The position numbers were made by a program, and so were the translations under genes. Below are positions 24,519 through 32,052 of a DNA stretch of 64,000 bases, piece by piece. Under the pieces are notes generated by a model. It made no database searches. It saw only the letters and a list, made by a program, of their open reading frames with translations, and was not told where the DNA came from. The DNA is from Microbacterium sp. SORGH_AS_0969 (GTDB lineage: Bacteria; Actinomycetota; Actinomycetes; Actinomycetales; Microbacteriaceae): assembly GCF_030818255.1 (NCBI RefSeq), contig NZ_JAUTAG010000001.1, forward strand, positions 2,666,001 through 2,730,000, given 5' to 3'. Within the stretch, counting starts at the first letter, position 1. Every line of letters starts with the position of its first letter.

Positions 24519-25657
24519 TGACGATGACGGATGCCACGCCCTCGCGCGTTCCGACCACTCCCGCCCCGCGCGCCCGCGCGCGCTTCCACACCCTGCGCGT
24601 CGCGGACGTGCGGCCCCTCACCCCGACCGCGATCGAGGTGACGTTCGCGGTTCCCGACGAGATCGCCGACGCCTTCGATTACGCGCCCGGCCAGTACGTC
24701 GCCCTGCGGGCCACGGTCGACGGGGAAGAGCTCCGCCGCTCGTACTCGCTGTGCCGTCCGCCCGCTCGTGGCGCGATCAGTGTCGGCATCAAGCGCGACC
24801 CCGACGGACGCTTCTCGTCGTGGGCGCACGAGGGCCTGCGTCCGGGCGACGAGATCGACGTCATGAGCCCGCAGGGCACATTCGTGTCGAAGGTGTCCAT
24901 CGCCACCGGTCACGTGGTCGCGATCGCCGCGGGGTCGGGCATCACCCCGATCATGGCGCTCGCCGCGGGCGTCCTCGAGCGCTCCGCCGACAGCCGCATG
25001 ACGATCGTCTACGCCAACCGCTCGTCGACCGACGTCATGTTCGTCGACGAGCTCGCCGACCTCAAGGACCGCTACCCGTCCCGCCTCACGCTCCACCACG
25101 TGCTCTCGCGTGAGCAGCGCGCCGCCCCGGTGTTCTCGGGACGACTCGACGAGGAGCGGCTGCGCCTGATCCTGTCGCGACTCATCGACCCGGCATCCGT
25201 CGACGAGTGGTTCCTCTGCGGTCCCTTCGCCCTGGTCGAGGTGTGTCGCGAGACGCTCGCCGAGGCGGGCGTTCCGCGCGACCGCGTGCGGTTCGAGCTG
25301 TTCACCGCCGGTGACGGTGACGCCCCCGCGCAGACCGGGGGAGCGCGCCCCGTGCGCGTCCGCGCGGACGAACCCGTCCGCTCCATCGAGGTCACCCTCG
25401 ACGGTCAGTCCGCGCATGTCGACAGCCCGGTCGCCGCGAATGAGACGATCCTCGCCGCCGCCCTGCGTGTCCGCCCCGACGTGCCGTTCGCGTGCGCGGG
25501 AGGGGTGTGCGGCACGTGCCGCGCGCGGGTCATCGAGGGATCGGTGTCGATGACCGAGAACTACGCGCTCGAGCCCGACGAGATCGAGCGCGGATACGTG
25601 CTGACCTGCCAGTCGCACCCGACCTCCGACGCCGTGCGCGTCGACTACGACGGATGA
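24518..25657 (+). CDS. paaE: 1,2-phenylacetyl-CoA epoxidase, reductase subunit E
   Basis: A 379-residue NADPH-dependent reductase that feeds electrons to PaaA. The order is FAD-binding domain (PGQYVALRATVDGEELRRSYSL), NAD(P)-binding domain (AAGSGITPIMALA, WFLCGPFALVEV) and a plant-type 2Fe-2S ferredoxin domain with C-x4-C-x2-C (CAGGVCGTC) and the distant Cys in VLTCQSHP. All ligands are present and the length is normal. Confidence 0.94.
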   Translation: MTMTDATPSRVPTTPAPRARARFHTLRVADVRPLTPTAIEVTFAVPDEIADAFDYAPGQYVALRATVDGEELRRSYSLCRPPARGAISVGIKRDPDGRFSSWAHEGLRPGDEIDVMSPQGTFVSKVSIATGHVVAIAAGSGITPIMALAAGVLERSADSRMTIVYANRSSTDVMFVDELADLKDRYPSRLTLHHVLSREQRAAPVFSGRLDEERLRLILSRLIDPASVDEWFLCGPFALVEVCRETLAEAGVPRDRVRFELFTAGDGDAPAQTGGARPVRVRADEPVRSIEVTLDGQSAHVDSPVAANETILAAALRVRPDVPFACAGGVCGTCRARVIEGSVSMTENYALEPDEIERGYVLTCQSHPTSDAVRVDYDG

Positions 25658-25664
25658 GGATGCC

Positions 25665-26435
25665 GTGATCGACTACTCCTTCGCCGATGACCTCGCGATC
25701 ATCACGCTGAACGCGCCCGCGCGGCGCAACGCGCTCGGTCTCGAGGCGCTGACTGCGGTCGCCGAGGCGTACGACCGCGCCGAGGCTGACGGCGCCCGCG
25801 CCGTCCTGCTCCGCGGCGAAGGGCCGTCGTTCTGCGCGGGACGCGACATCTCCGGCGTCGACCCGGCGACCGACGACGTCGCCGGATACCTCGACGCCAC
25901 GCTCGCGCCGCTCCTGCGTCGCATGGCGGCTTTTCCCGCGCCGACATTCGCCGCCGCTCAGGGCGCGTGCCTCGGCGTGGGCCTCGGTCTGCTCATCGCC
26001 ACCGACGTCGTCTTCGTCGCCGACGACGCGAGAATCGGCTCGCCCTTCGCCGCCCTCGGCGCGACCCTCGACTCCGGCGGTCACGCCCTGTTCGTCGAGC
26101 GCCTCGGCACCCACGCCACTCTCGACCTCATCTACACGGGCCGGATGCTGACGGGCGACGAGGCCGTGCGCGCCGGGCTCTTCTCACGGGTGGTTCCGGC
26201 ATCCGAGGTCCAGGATGCCACCGAGCTCGCCGCCCGCCGGGCCGCGGCCGGACCGACCGAGGCGTTCCGCGCCAGCAAGCGCATCGTCACGGCGATCCGC
26301 GACGAGCGGCTGGGCCTGTGGGAGGCGATGGCGCTCGAGAACCGCGCGCAGGCCGCCCTCTCCCGGACGGAGGACTACCGCGAGGGCTTCGCCGCGTTCC
26401 AGGCGAAGCGCGCCCCCGAGTTCACGGGGCGCTGA
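25665..26435 (+). CDS. paaG: enoyl-CoA hydratase/isomerase, ring-1,2-epoxyphenylacetyl-CoA isomerase type
   Basis: A 256-residue crotonase-fold protein. Oxyanion loops are GEGPSFCAGRDISGV and AAQGACLGVGLGL. The ALGATLDSGG segment carries the catalytic Asp position used by PaaG isomerases, which convert the epoxide to oxepin-CoA. It starts with GTG 25665, seven bases after paaE, so it closes the second operon. With the other paa genes, all core steps from phenylacetate to succinyl-CoA and acetyl-CoA are present. Its 3' end overlaps the convergent lipoprotein gene by 14 bases. Confidence 0.85.
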   Translation: MIDYSFADDLAIITLNAPARRNALGLEALTAVAEAYDRAEADGARAVLLRGEGPSFCAGRDISGVDPATDDVAGYLDATLAPLLRRMAAFPAPTFAAAQGACLGVGLGLLIATDVVFVADDARIGSPFAALGATLDSGGHALFVERLGTHATLDLIYTGRMLTGDEAVRAGLFSRVVPASEVQDATELAARRAAAGPTEAFRASKRIVTAIRDERLGLWEAMALENRAQAALSRTEDYREGFAAFQAKRAPEFTGR

Positions 26436-26916
26436 CGTCCGCGTCGCTCGCGCGCACGAACGGGAGGCACTGCCCGTCGTCGACGTTGCCGTACTCGAGG
26501 CACAGCCCCGGGCCGGAAGCTCGGAGGTTCACCGAGAAATCGTCTCGCGGATCGTGGACGTGAGGAATCACGGACACGGAGCCGCTGTCGCGCGTGCCGG
26601 TCGGGTCGAAGAAGAGCCACTCACCGTCCAGGTCGACCGTGTCGTTCCTGTCGAGCTCGACGGGCTCCGGTTGCGAGGGATCACTTGTCACCGCCGCGCG
26701 GGGAACATGCTCGAGTCGCACGGTGCCGTCTTCATCGAAACGGAGGATGGCGGAATGCTCGTTCTTCGGCGCTGTCCATTCGCCGATCAGATCGTCGCTC
26801 GTCTGGAGAGGAGGGGGCGAGGCAGCGCACGACCCGCACAGCGCGACGAGCAGAATGGGTGCCACCGTCTTCGCGACGCGCGAGGCCGCGGTGCCGAAGA
26901 GGGGCCGCGCTTCCAT
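26422..26916 (-). CDS. putative lipoprotein of unknown function
   Basis: A 164-residue protein with a short basic N-terminus, a hydrophobic segment (APILLVALC) and a lipobox-like LCGSC that places the lipidated Cys at residue 30. The mature part is small and acidic (SDDLIGEWTAPKNEHSAILRFDEDG); this GEW-plus-strands pattern recalls small beta-barrel domains. No family is recognised. It is convergent with paaG and lies outside that operon. Confidence 0.7.
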   Translation of the reverse strand: MEARPLFGTAASRVAKTVAPILLVALCGSCAASPPPLQTSDDLIGEWTAPKNEHSAILRFDEDGTVRLEHVPRAAVTSDPSQPEPVELDRNDTVDLDGEWLFFDPTGTRDSGSVSVIPHVHDPRDDFSVNLRASGPGLCLEYGNVDDGQCLPFVRASDADVSAP

Positions 26917-26999
26917 GGTCGCAGTATGACATTGCGCCGCGACCGGCCCGTCCGTCCGCGTGCGCCGCTCGCGCAGCCGGCCGGTGATTGAATCGGCTC

Positions 27000-27734
27000 A
27001 TGTCCACCGACGAAGAAGCCGAACTCGCGCAGCTGCGTCACCGGGCGTACTCGCCCTCCGCCGACATCGCGTCGGATCCCGACGCCGTGCGTCGCCTGGT
27101 CGAGCTCGAGGCCCGGGCGGCCGCGGACGAGCGGGTGCCCGAGCCGGCCCCGGCGGCGCCAGACGAGCCCGTCGGCGCTCCCGAGGACGAGATTCCGGAT
27201 GCCATCCCCGAGCTGTCGCGGTTCACGCTGCCGCGTCTGCGTCGGTCGACGGTGATCATGCTGGGTGCGGCTGCGCTCGTGGTGGCGACGCTCGCGACCC
27301 TGCTCGTCGTCGTGCAGCGTGTGCAGACCGATCCCCTCCAGGCCGGAGCGACGCAGATCGCGCGTCTGGCTCCGGACCCCACCTTCGAGGTGCCGAGCTC
27401 GCTCACGACGGGGATCACGGGCAACGTCACGGCCTTCGAGGAGTTCGAGGGTTTCCGCGTGATCTCACAGCCGTCGTACTTCGACGCGGAGGGCGCGGCG
27501 CGCTGCATGACGGTGTGGCAGCCGGAACTGCTCGACAGGGCGGGCGGTGGCGGGTTCTCGTACGACGGTGAGTTCTTCCTGACCACGTGCGGGGCCGGTT
27601 CCTTCCCGGCGAACATGACGATGCTGCTCCGAGAAGAAACCCCCGAGCGCGCGCAGACCGACTTCCCCGCGGGGACCGCCCTGCAGTTCGTCTACGACGC
27701 GACGAACAACGAGATCGTCGTCTTCCGCGGCTGA
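27000..27734 (+). CDS. single-pass membrane protein of unknown function
   Basis: A 244-residue protein with a cytoplasmic acidic/Ala-rich N-terminus (STDEEAELAQLRHRAYSP), one membrane segment at about residues 83-105 (VIMLGAAALVVATLATLLVVV) and a C-terminal extracytoplasmic domain of about 135 residues with paired Cys. No family is recognised. The start chosen is ATG 27000; TTG 26988 would add four residues. It is convergent with the next gene, with a shared terminator between them. Confidence 0.7.
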   Translation: MSTDEEAELAQLRHRAYSPSADIASDPDAVRRLVELEARAAADERVPEPAPAAPDEPVGAPEDEIPDAIPELSRFTLPRLRRSTVIMLGAAALVVATLATLLVVVQRVQTDPLQAGATQIARLAPDPTFEVPSSLTTGITGNVTAFEEFEGFRVISQPSYFDAEGAARCMTVWQPELLDRAGGGGFSYDGEFFLTTCGAGSFPANMTMLLREETPERAQTDFPAGTALQFVYDATNNEIVVFRG

Positions 27735-27743
27735 TCCGAGAAA

Positions 27744-27778
27744 CGACGATGCCCCGGCACGCGGCCGGGGCATCGTCG
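27744..27778. terminator. bidirectional hairpin terminator
   Basis: A perfect 15-bp stem (27744-27758 with 27764-27778, loop ACGCG) lies between the convergent genes ending at 27734 and 27792. The outer sequence is A-rich on the left (GAAACG) and lacks a long T-run. Confidence 0.75.
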
Positions 27779-27791
27779 AGCGGGGCGGTCG

Positions 27792-28076
27792 TCAGGCCGC
27801 GGTGGTCACCGCGAACTGCACCGAGCCCTGGGGGTCGATCTTCGCGTCGAGGACGCGGTCATCGAGCACGGCGGCGGCATCGGTGTCGAGGAAGACCCGC
27901 GCACCGGCGTTCTCGACGACGGCGTCCTGGGGCTCCGGGCCGTCGACGACCGACAGCGTGAACTGCGACTCGGGCGAACCCGCGCCCTCGATGCGCACCC
28001 CGCCCTGAGCGGCGTCGGGGTACTGCGCGGTGATGGTCTTGACGGCGGTCGTGGCCTCTTCGGTGAGCGTCAGCAT
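27792..28076 (-). CDS. HesB/IscA-like protein lacking cysteines
   Basis: A 94-residue protein (MLTLTEEATTAVKTITAQYP, then GVRIEG) with the size and strand pattern of the HesB/IscA/YadR fold. True A-type iron-sulfur carriers have three conserved cysteines; this protein has none, so it cannot bind a cluster in the usual way. In actinobacteria similar cysteine-less proteins are often named as HesB-like. The function is unknown. GGAGAGCC precedes the ATG at 28076. Confidence 0.72.
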   Translation of the reverse strand: MLTLTEEATTAVKTITAQYPDAAQGGVRIEGAGSPESQFTLSVVDGPEPQDAVVENAGARVFLDTDAAAVLDDRVLDAKIDPQGSVQFAVTTAA

Positions 28077-28212
28077 TCGTGGCTCTCCTTCTTTGTCGAC
28101 GACAGGAGCCAGCCACGATGCCGAGAATCCGCGCGGCTCTCAACCCCCGGCATCCATTTCCAGGGGATTCCCACGGAGCGTCCAGAGAGCGCTCACGGCA
28201 CATCCGCCGGGG

Positions 28213-29064
28213 TCAGGGCAGCAGACCCGCGCGCCTCGCCCGTGCGACGGCGGCGTGCCGCGTCGAGGCGTCGAGCTTGGCCATCGCCGACGCGAGATAC
28301 GACTTCACGGTGGTCTCGCGGAGGTGGAGGGATGCCGCGATCTCGCCGTTCGTCGAACCGACGGCCGCGCACGCCAAGACATCGATCTCGCGGCGCGACA
28401 GGTGGATGTCGGCGTCCTCGACGGAGCGGGGAGCGTCGCCGGTGAGCGCGGCCAACCGTGCCTCGAGCTCCTCGAGCCGCCGGCGCACGTCGTCGTCACC
28501 GACCGTCGCGGCGATGCTGCGCAACTGCGCATAGCTCTCGCGGATCTCCTCACGCACGCCGACGCTCAGCCCGGTGTCGCCCACCGGCATGCCCGAGAGG
28601 CGCCGATCCACTTCTTCGCGGACGCGCAGTTCGGTGCCGAGCTCACCGGCGACGTCGAAAGCGGGTCGCGCCTCGAGCTCGCCGACCGGGGCCTGTGCCC
28701 ACGACCCGCAGTACAGCACGCCTCGCGCATGACCGCGGACGAGGACGGGCACGGCGAACAGCGTCGCGATTCCCTCGCCCAGGATGGCCCGGTCGTAATC
28801 GTGGGTGATGGACCGCGCCGTGCGGTAGTCGAGTGTCATGCGCGGTCGTCGTTCGACGAGGGCCCGTCCGCCGAGGCCGCGCTCGGCGCGGACGACCAGG
28901 CCCTCGATGCTGCGCGTGCGCGCACCGACGATCGTCGACACGTGGACGGCTCCGTCGTGCTCCAGACCGCCGAACGCGAGGGGGAAATGGGTGCGGCGCG
29001 CGAGTTCGGTGACAGCGTGCGACACCAGCGTCGCGTCGTCGCGAAGAAGAGTCGGTGCTCCCAC
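28213..29064 (-). CDS. LuxR-type regulator with GAF-like sensor domain (RamA-like)
   Basis: A 283-residue protein. The N-terminal ~150 residues form a GAF-like domain (GLGGRALVERRPRMTLDY, ATLFAVPVLVRGHARGVLYCG). The C-terminal LuxR helix-turn-helix (about residues 218-275) shows LSRREIDVLACAAVGSTNGEIA and TVKSYLASAMAKL. Size and layout match RamA of Corynebacterium glutamicum, a regulator of acetate metabolism. It is divergent from a DUF485/acetate-type symporter pair, and the corynebacterial monocarboxylate transporter gene mctC is a known RamA target, which supports the assignment. The identity as RamA is an inference. Confidence 0.8.
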   Translation of the reverse strand: MGAPTLLRDDATLVSHAVTELARRTHFPLAFGGLEHDGAVHVSTIVGARTRSIEGLVVRAERGLGGRALVERRPRMTLDYRTARSITHDYDRAILGEGIATLFAVPVLVRGHARGVLYCGSWAQAPVGELEARPAFDVAGELGTELRVREEVDRRLSGMPVGDTGLSVGVREEIRESYAQLRSIAATVGDDDVRRRLEELEARLAALTGDAPRSVEDADIHLSRREIDVLACAAVGSTNGEIAASLHLRETTVKSYLASAMAKLDASTRHAAVARARRAGLLP

Positions 29065-29080
29065 GAGAACTACCTACTTC

Positions 29081-29166
29081 CGGGGGTGACGGCTGCGTCG
29101 CCGCCTTTCGTAGCGTCGACCCTACCACCGGGAGCGCTACCACGATCCCGGGTCACCATCCCCCCA
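29081..29166. promoter_or_regulatory. candidate RamA-type sites in the divergent promoter region
   Basis: The 144-base gap between the LuxR/GAF gene and the symporter operon contains a CGGGGGT run (29081-29087) and an ATCCCCCCA run (29158-29166). They match the published style of RamA sites (runs of 4-6 G followed by T/C, or A plus C-runs). This is a by-eye match to a degenerate motif. Confidence 0.3.
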
Positions 29167-29208
29167 TCGGTGCGAGGTTGCACCGGTCCCATGAGGCAAG
29201 GAGGCCAC

Positions 29209-29562
29209 ATGACGGACAGAAGGATCGACCCCGCTCGCGGGGGCGGCGTCGACTACATCACGGTTGAGGAATCGCCCCGCTTCCGCGAGTTGAAGAAGCG
29301 TCAACGCAGCTTCATCTTCCCGCTCGCCGTCGCGTTCCTCGTCTGGTACTTCGTCTACGTGCTGCTGTCGTCGTTCGCTCCGGCGTTCATGGCGCAGCCC
29401 GTATTCGGTGCGGTGACGGTCGGACTGCTGTTCGGCCTCGGGCAGTTCGTCACGACCTTCGCGATCACGATGGGATACGTCGCCTACGCGAACCGGCGGC
29501 TCGACCCCATCGCCGAAGAACTGCGTGACGAGCTCGAGCGCACGGAGCGGGGGTCGAAGTGA
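29209..29562 (+). CDS. DUF485 membrane protein
   Basis: A 117-residue protein with two membrane segments (FPLAVAFLVWYFVYVLLSSF and FGAVTVGLLFGLGQFVTTFAITMGY) and the DUF485 signature SPRFRELKKRQRSFIFP. DUF485 proteins (YjcH in E. coli) are encoded directly before ActP-type symporters and may be an accessory subunit. AAGGAGG lies before ATG 29209. The stop overlaps the symporter GTG by 4 bases. Confidence 0.9.
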   Translation: MTDRRIDPARGGGVDYITVEESPRFRELKKRQRSFIFPLAVAFLVWYFVYVLLSSFAPAFMAQPVFGAVTVGLLFGLGQFVTTFAITMGYVAYANRRLDPIAEELRDELERTERGSK

Positions 29563-31175
29563 ACGAGGTCTTCGGCACCGTCCACGCCGCCGTTCAGACG
29601 GTCGAGAACAACCCGGTTCTGAACATCTCGATCTTCGGAGCCTTCGTCGCGGTGACGCTGTTCATCGTCATCCGTGCCAGCCGCAACAGCAAGACGGCGG
29701 CGGACTACTACGCCGCCGGGCGTTCCTTCACGGGGCCGCAGAACGGCTTCGCCATCGCGGGCGACTACCTGTCGGCGGCCTCCTTCCTGGGAATCGTCGG
29801 CGCGATCGCGATCAACGGGTACGACGGATTCCTCTACTCGATCGGCTTCCTCGTCGCGTGGCTGGTGGCACTGCTGCTGGTCGCGGAACTCATGCGCAAC
29901 ACCGGCAAGTTCACGATGGCCGACGTGCTCTCCTTCCGGCTGCGGGAGCGCCCGGTGCGGATGGCCGCGGCCATCACGACCCTCGCGGTGTGTTTCTTCT
30001 ACCTGCTGGCGCAGATGGCGGGCGCCGGCGGACTCGTCTCGCTGCTCCTCGGCATCACCGAGCGTCTCGGGCAGTCCATCGTCGTCGCGGTCGTGGGCCT
30101 GCTCATGATCGTCTACGTGCTCATCGGCGGGATGAAGGGGACCACGTGGGTGCAGATCGTCAAGGCGTTCCTGCTGATCGGCGGCGCCGTCGTCATGACG
30201 ATCTGGGTGCTCGCGATCAACGGGTTCAACCTCAACACGCTCCTCGAGGCCGCCGTCGCCGCATCGCCGAAGGGTGAGGCGGTGCTCGCTCCCGGTCTGC
30301 AGTACGGCAAGAACCCGTGGGACTTCATCTCCCTCGCGCTGGCGCTCGTGCTCGGCACTGCGGGTCTGCCGCACGTCCTGATGCGCTTCTACACGGTGCC
30401 CACGGCCAAAGAGGCACGCCGCTCGGTGGTCTGGGCCATCTGGCTCATCGGGCTGTTCTACATCCTCACCCTCGTGCTCGGTTACGGTGCGGGTGCCCTC
30501 GTCGGACCGGATGCCATCCTCGCGGCGCCGGGAGGCGTCAACGCGGCTGCTCCGCTGCTCGCCCTCGCCCTCGGCGGACCGATCCTGCTCGGATTCATCT
30601 CGGCCGTGGCTTTCGCGACGATCCTCGCGGTGGTCGCCGGTCTGACCATCACCGCGGCTGCCTCCTTCGCTCACGACATCTACGCGAGCGTCGTGAAGAA
30701 GGGGGACGTTCCGCCCGACGGAGAGGTGAAGGTCGCGCGGCGCACCGTCATCGTCATCGGCGTCCTCGCGATTGTCGGAGGCATCGGGGTGCAGGGGCAG
30801 AACGTCGCCTTCCTGGTCGCCCTGGCCTTCGCCGTCGCGGCGTCCGCGAACCTCCCGACCATCCTCTACTCGCTCTTCTGGCGCCGTTTCACCACGCGCG
30901 GCGCAGTGTGGAGCATGTACGGCGGTCTCGGCTCGGCTCTCGTGCTGATCGTCCTGTCTCCGGTGTTCTGGGGCACGCCCACCAGCGTGTTCGTCAACAC
31001 CGGCGTGGCGGTCTGGCCGCTGAACAACCCGGGCATCGTGTCGATCCCGCTGGGGTTCCTCCTCGGATGGCTCGGGTCGATCACCTCGCGTCGCGCCGAG
31101 GACGCGCGCAAGGCGGCCGAGATGGACGTCCGCTCGCTCACCGGCTTCGGCGCCGAGAAGGCGTCCAGCCACTGA
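29559..31175 (+). CDS. sodium:solute symporter of the ActP/MctC (acetate/monocarboxylate) type
   Basis: A 538-residue membrane protein of the SSS family with about 13 hydrophobic segments. Motifs typical of ActP/MctC are ADYYAAGRSFTGPQNGFAIAGDYLSAASFLG, ELMRNTGKFTMADVLSFRLR and GTAGLPHVLMRFYTVP. It probably imports acetate, pyruvate or propionate with a cation. It is in an operon with DUF485 and divergent from the RamA-like regulator. The symbol is left open because actP and mctC cannot be told apart here. Confidence 0.88.
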   Translation: MNEVFGTVHAAVQTVENNPVLNISIFGAFVAVTLFIVIRASRNSKTAADYYAAGRSFTGPQNGFAIAGDYLSAASFLGIVGAIAINGYDGFLYSIGFLVAWLVALLLVAELMRNTGKFTMADVLSFRLRERPVRMAAAITTLAVCFFYLLAQMAGAGGLVSLLLGITERLGQSIVVAVVGLLMIVYVLIGGMKGTTWVQIVKAFLLIGGAVVMTIWVLAINGFNLNTLLEAAVAASPKGEAVLAPGLQYGKNPWDFISLALALVLGTAGLPHVLMRFYTVPTAKEARRSVVWAIWLIGLFYILTLVLGYGAGALVGPDAILAAPGGVNAAAPLLALALGGPILLGFISAVAFATILAVVAGLTITAAASFAHDIYASVVKKGDVPPDGEVKVARRTVIVIGVLAIVGGIGVQGQNVAFLVALAFAVAASANLPTILYSLFWRRFTTRGAVWSMYGGLGSALVLIVLSPVFWGTPTSVFVNTGVAVWPLNNPGIVSIPLGFLLGWLGSITSRRAEDARKAAEMDVRSLTGFGAEKASSH

Positions 31176-31226
31176 CGATCCCGTTCGGATCGGGAGCACC
31201 CGGTCTCGTCGGCACCAGCCGTCGGG

Positions 31227-31259
31227 CCGGGCGCTTCCCGTTTCGGCGGCAGCGCCCGG
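31227..31259. terminator. hairpin terminator after the symporter gene
   Basis: A 9-bp stem CCGGGCGCT/AGCGCCCGG (31227-31235 with 31251-31259) lies 52 bases after the symporter stop and 61 bases before the end of the convergent MGMT-like gene. No T-run. Confidence 0.5.
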
Positions 31260-31319
31260 GTCCGTCGTGCGTGGCCTCCCTCGTCGCCGCGCCGGTGCAC
31301 CGGGCCGCACGAGAGGACG

Positions 31320-31853
31320 TCACCCACCCCCGCGCAGTCCCTCACGGAGTACGACGTCATTCTCCAGCGACAGCAGGTACTCCTTGACCTCGGGGTGTCC
31401 GCCGTACTCGCCGATCGATCCGTCGGCGCGCACCACGCGGTGAACGGGGACGACGATCGAGAAGGGGCTCTTCGCGCACGCCGTCCCTACGGCCCGCGCT
31501 GCTCCGGGCGCACCCGCCAGGATCGCGACCTCGCCGTACGACGCCATCTCGCCGTAGGGGATCTCGACGGTGGCCTGGAGCGCAGTGCGCGTGAATCCCT
31601 GCACCAGCCTCCAGTCGAGCGCGACGTCGAAGTGTCGGCGTTCGCCCTCGAAGTACTCGTCGAGCTGCGTCCGCAGGTCGACAGCGCCCTCGGGTTCGGG
31701 TTCGGGGAGAACCCCGAGCCGCTGCGCGATCTCCGCCCGAGCGAGGTCCATCCCGTCGTGCGCGACGTCGAGCCGCACCAGGGCCTCGTCGACGAAAGTG
31801 AGCAGGATCGGGCCGACGGGGCTGTCGTATTCCGTGCTGGTGACTGTGTTCAT
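31320..31853 (-). CDS. MGMT/alkyltransferase-like protein with Val in place of the active-site Cys
   Basis: A 177-residue protein with the complete two-domain O6-methylguanine-DNA methyltransferase layout: N-terminal domain, helix-turn-helix with IPYGEMASYGEVA and arginine finger AGAPGAARAVGTA, and the active-site loop FSIVVPVHRVVRADG followed by GEYGGHPEVKEYLL. The acceptor Cys of PCHR is V137 here (codon GTT), so methyl transfer to the protein is not possible. Alkyltransferase-like (ATL) proteins have Trp or Ala there; they bind alkylguanine and flag it for nucleotide excision repair. The start chosen is ATG 31853 after GAGGATGAGCAC. Confidence 0.85.
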   Translation of the reverse strand: MNTVTSTEYDSPVGPILLTFVDEALVRLDVAHDGMDLARAEIAQRLGVLPEPEPEGAVDLRTQLDEYFEGERRHFDVALDWRLVQGFTRTALQATVEIPYGEMASYGEVAILAGAPGAARAVGTACAKSPFSIVVPVHRVVRADGSIGEYGGHPEVKEYLLSLENDVVLREGLRGGG

Positions 31854-32052
31854 GTGCTCATCCTCGTGACGGGGCGGACCGTCCGTCGGGGCGGCATCGC
31901 GAAAGGGGGACAGCCCGGCGATTCGGCATCCTGGGGAGGAAGAGCCGATCCGACGGCGTTTCGCGGATTCCCGCAAAACCCGCCCCGGCTACGCCCCATC
32001 CGGGAATGCCCGGCTTAGTCTGGCAGGTGTGTGGCGAGCTGAGGAGGACACC

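Noticed and set aside
29484..31310. 608-codon minus-strand frame over the symporter
   Set aside because: Asp/Arg/His-rich antisense shadow of a membrane-protein gene.
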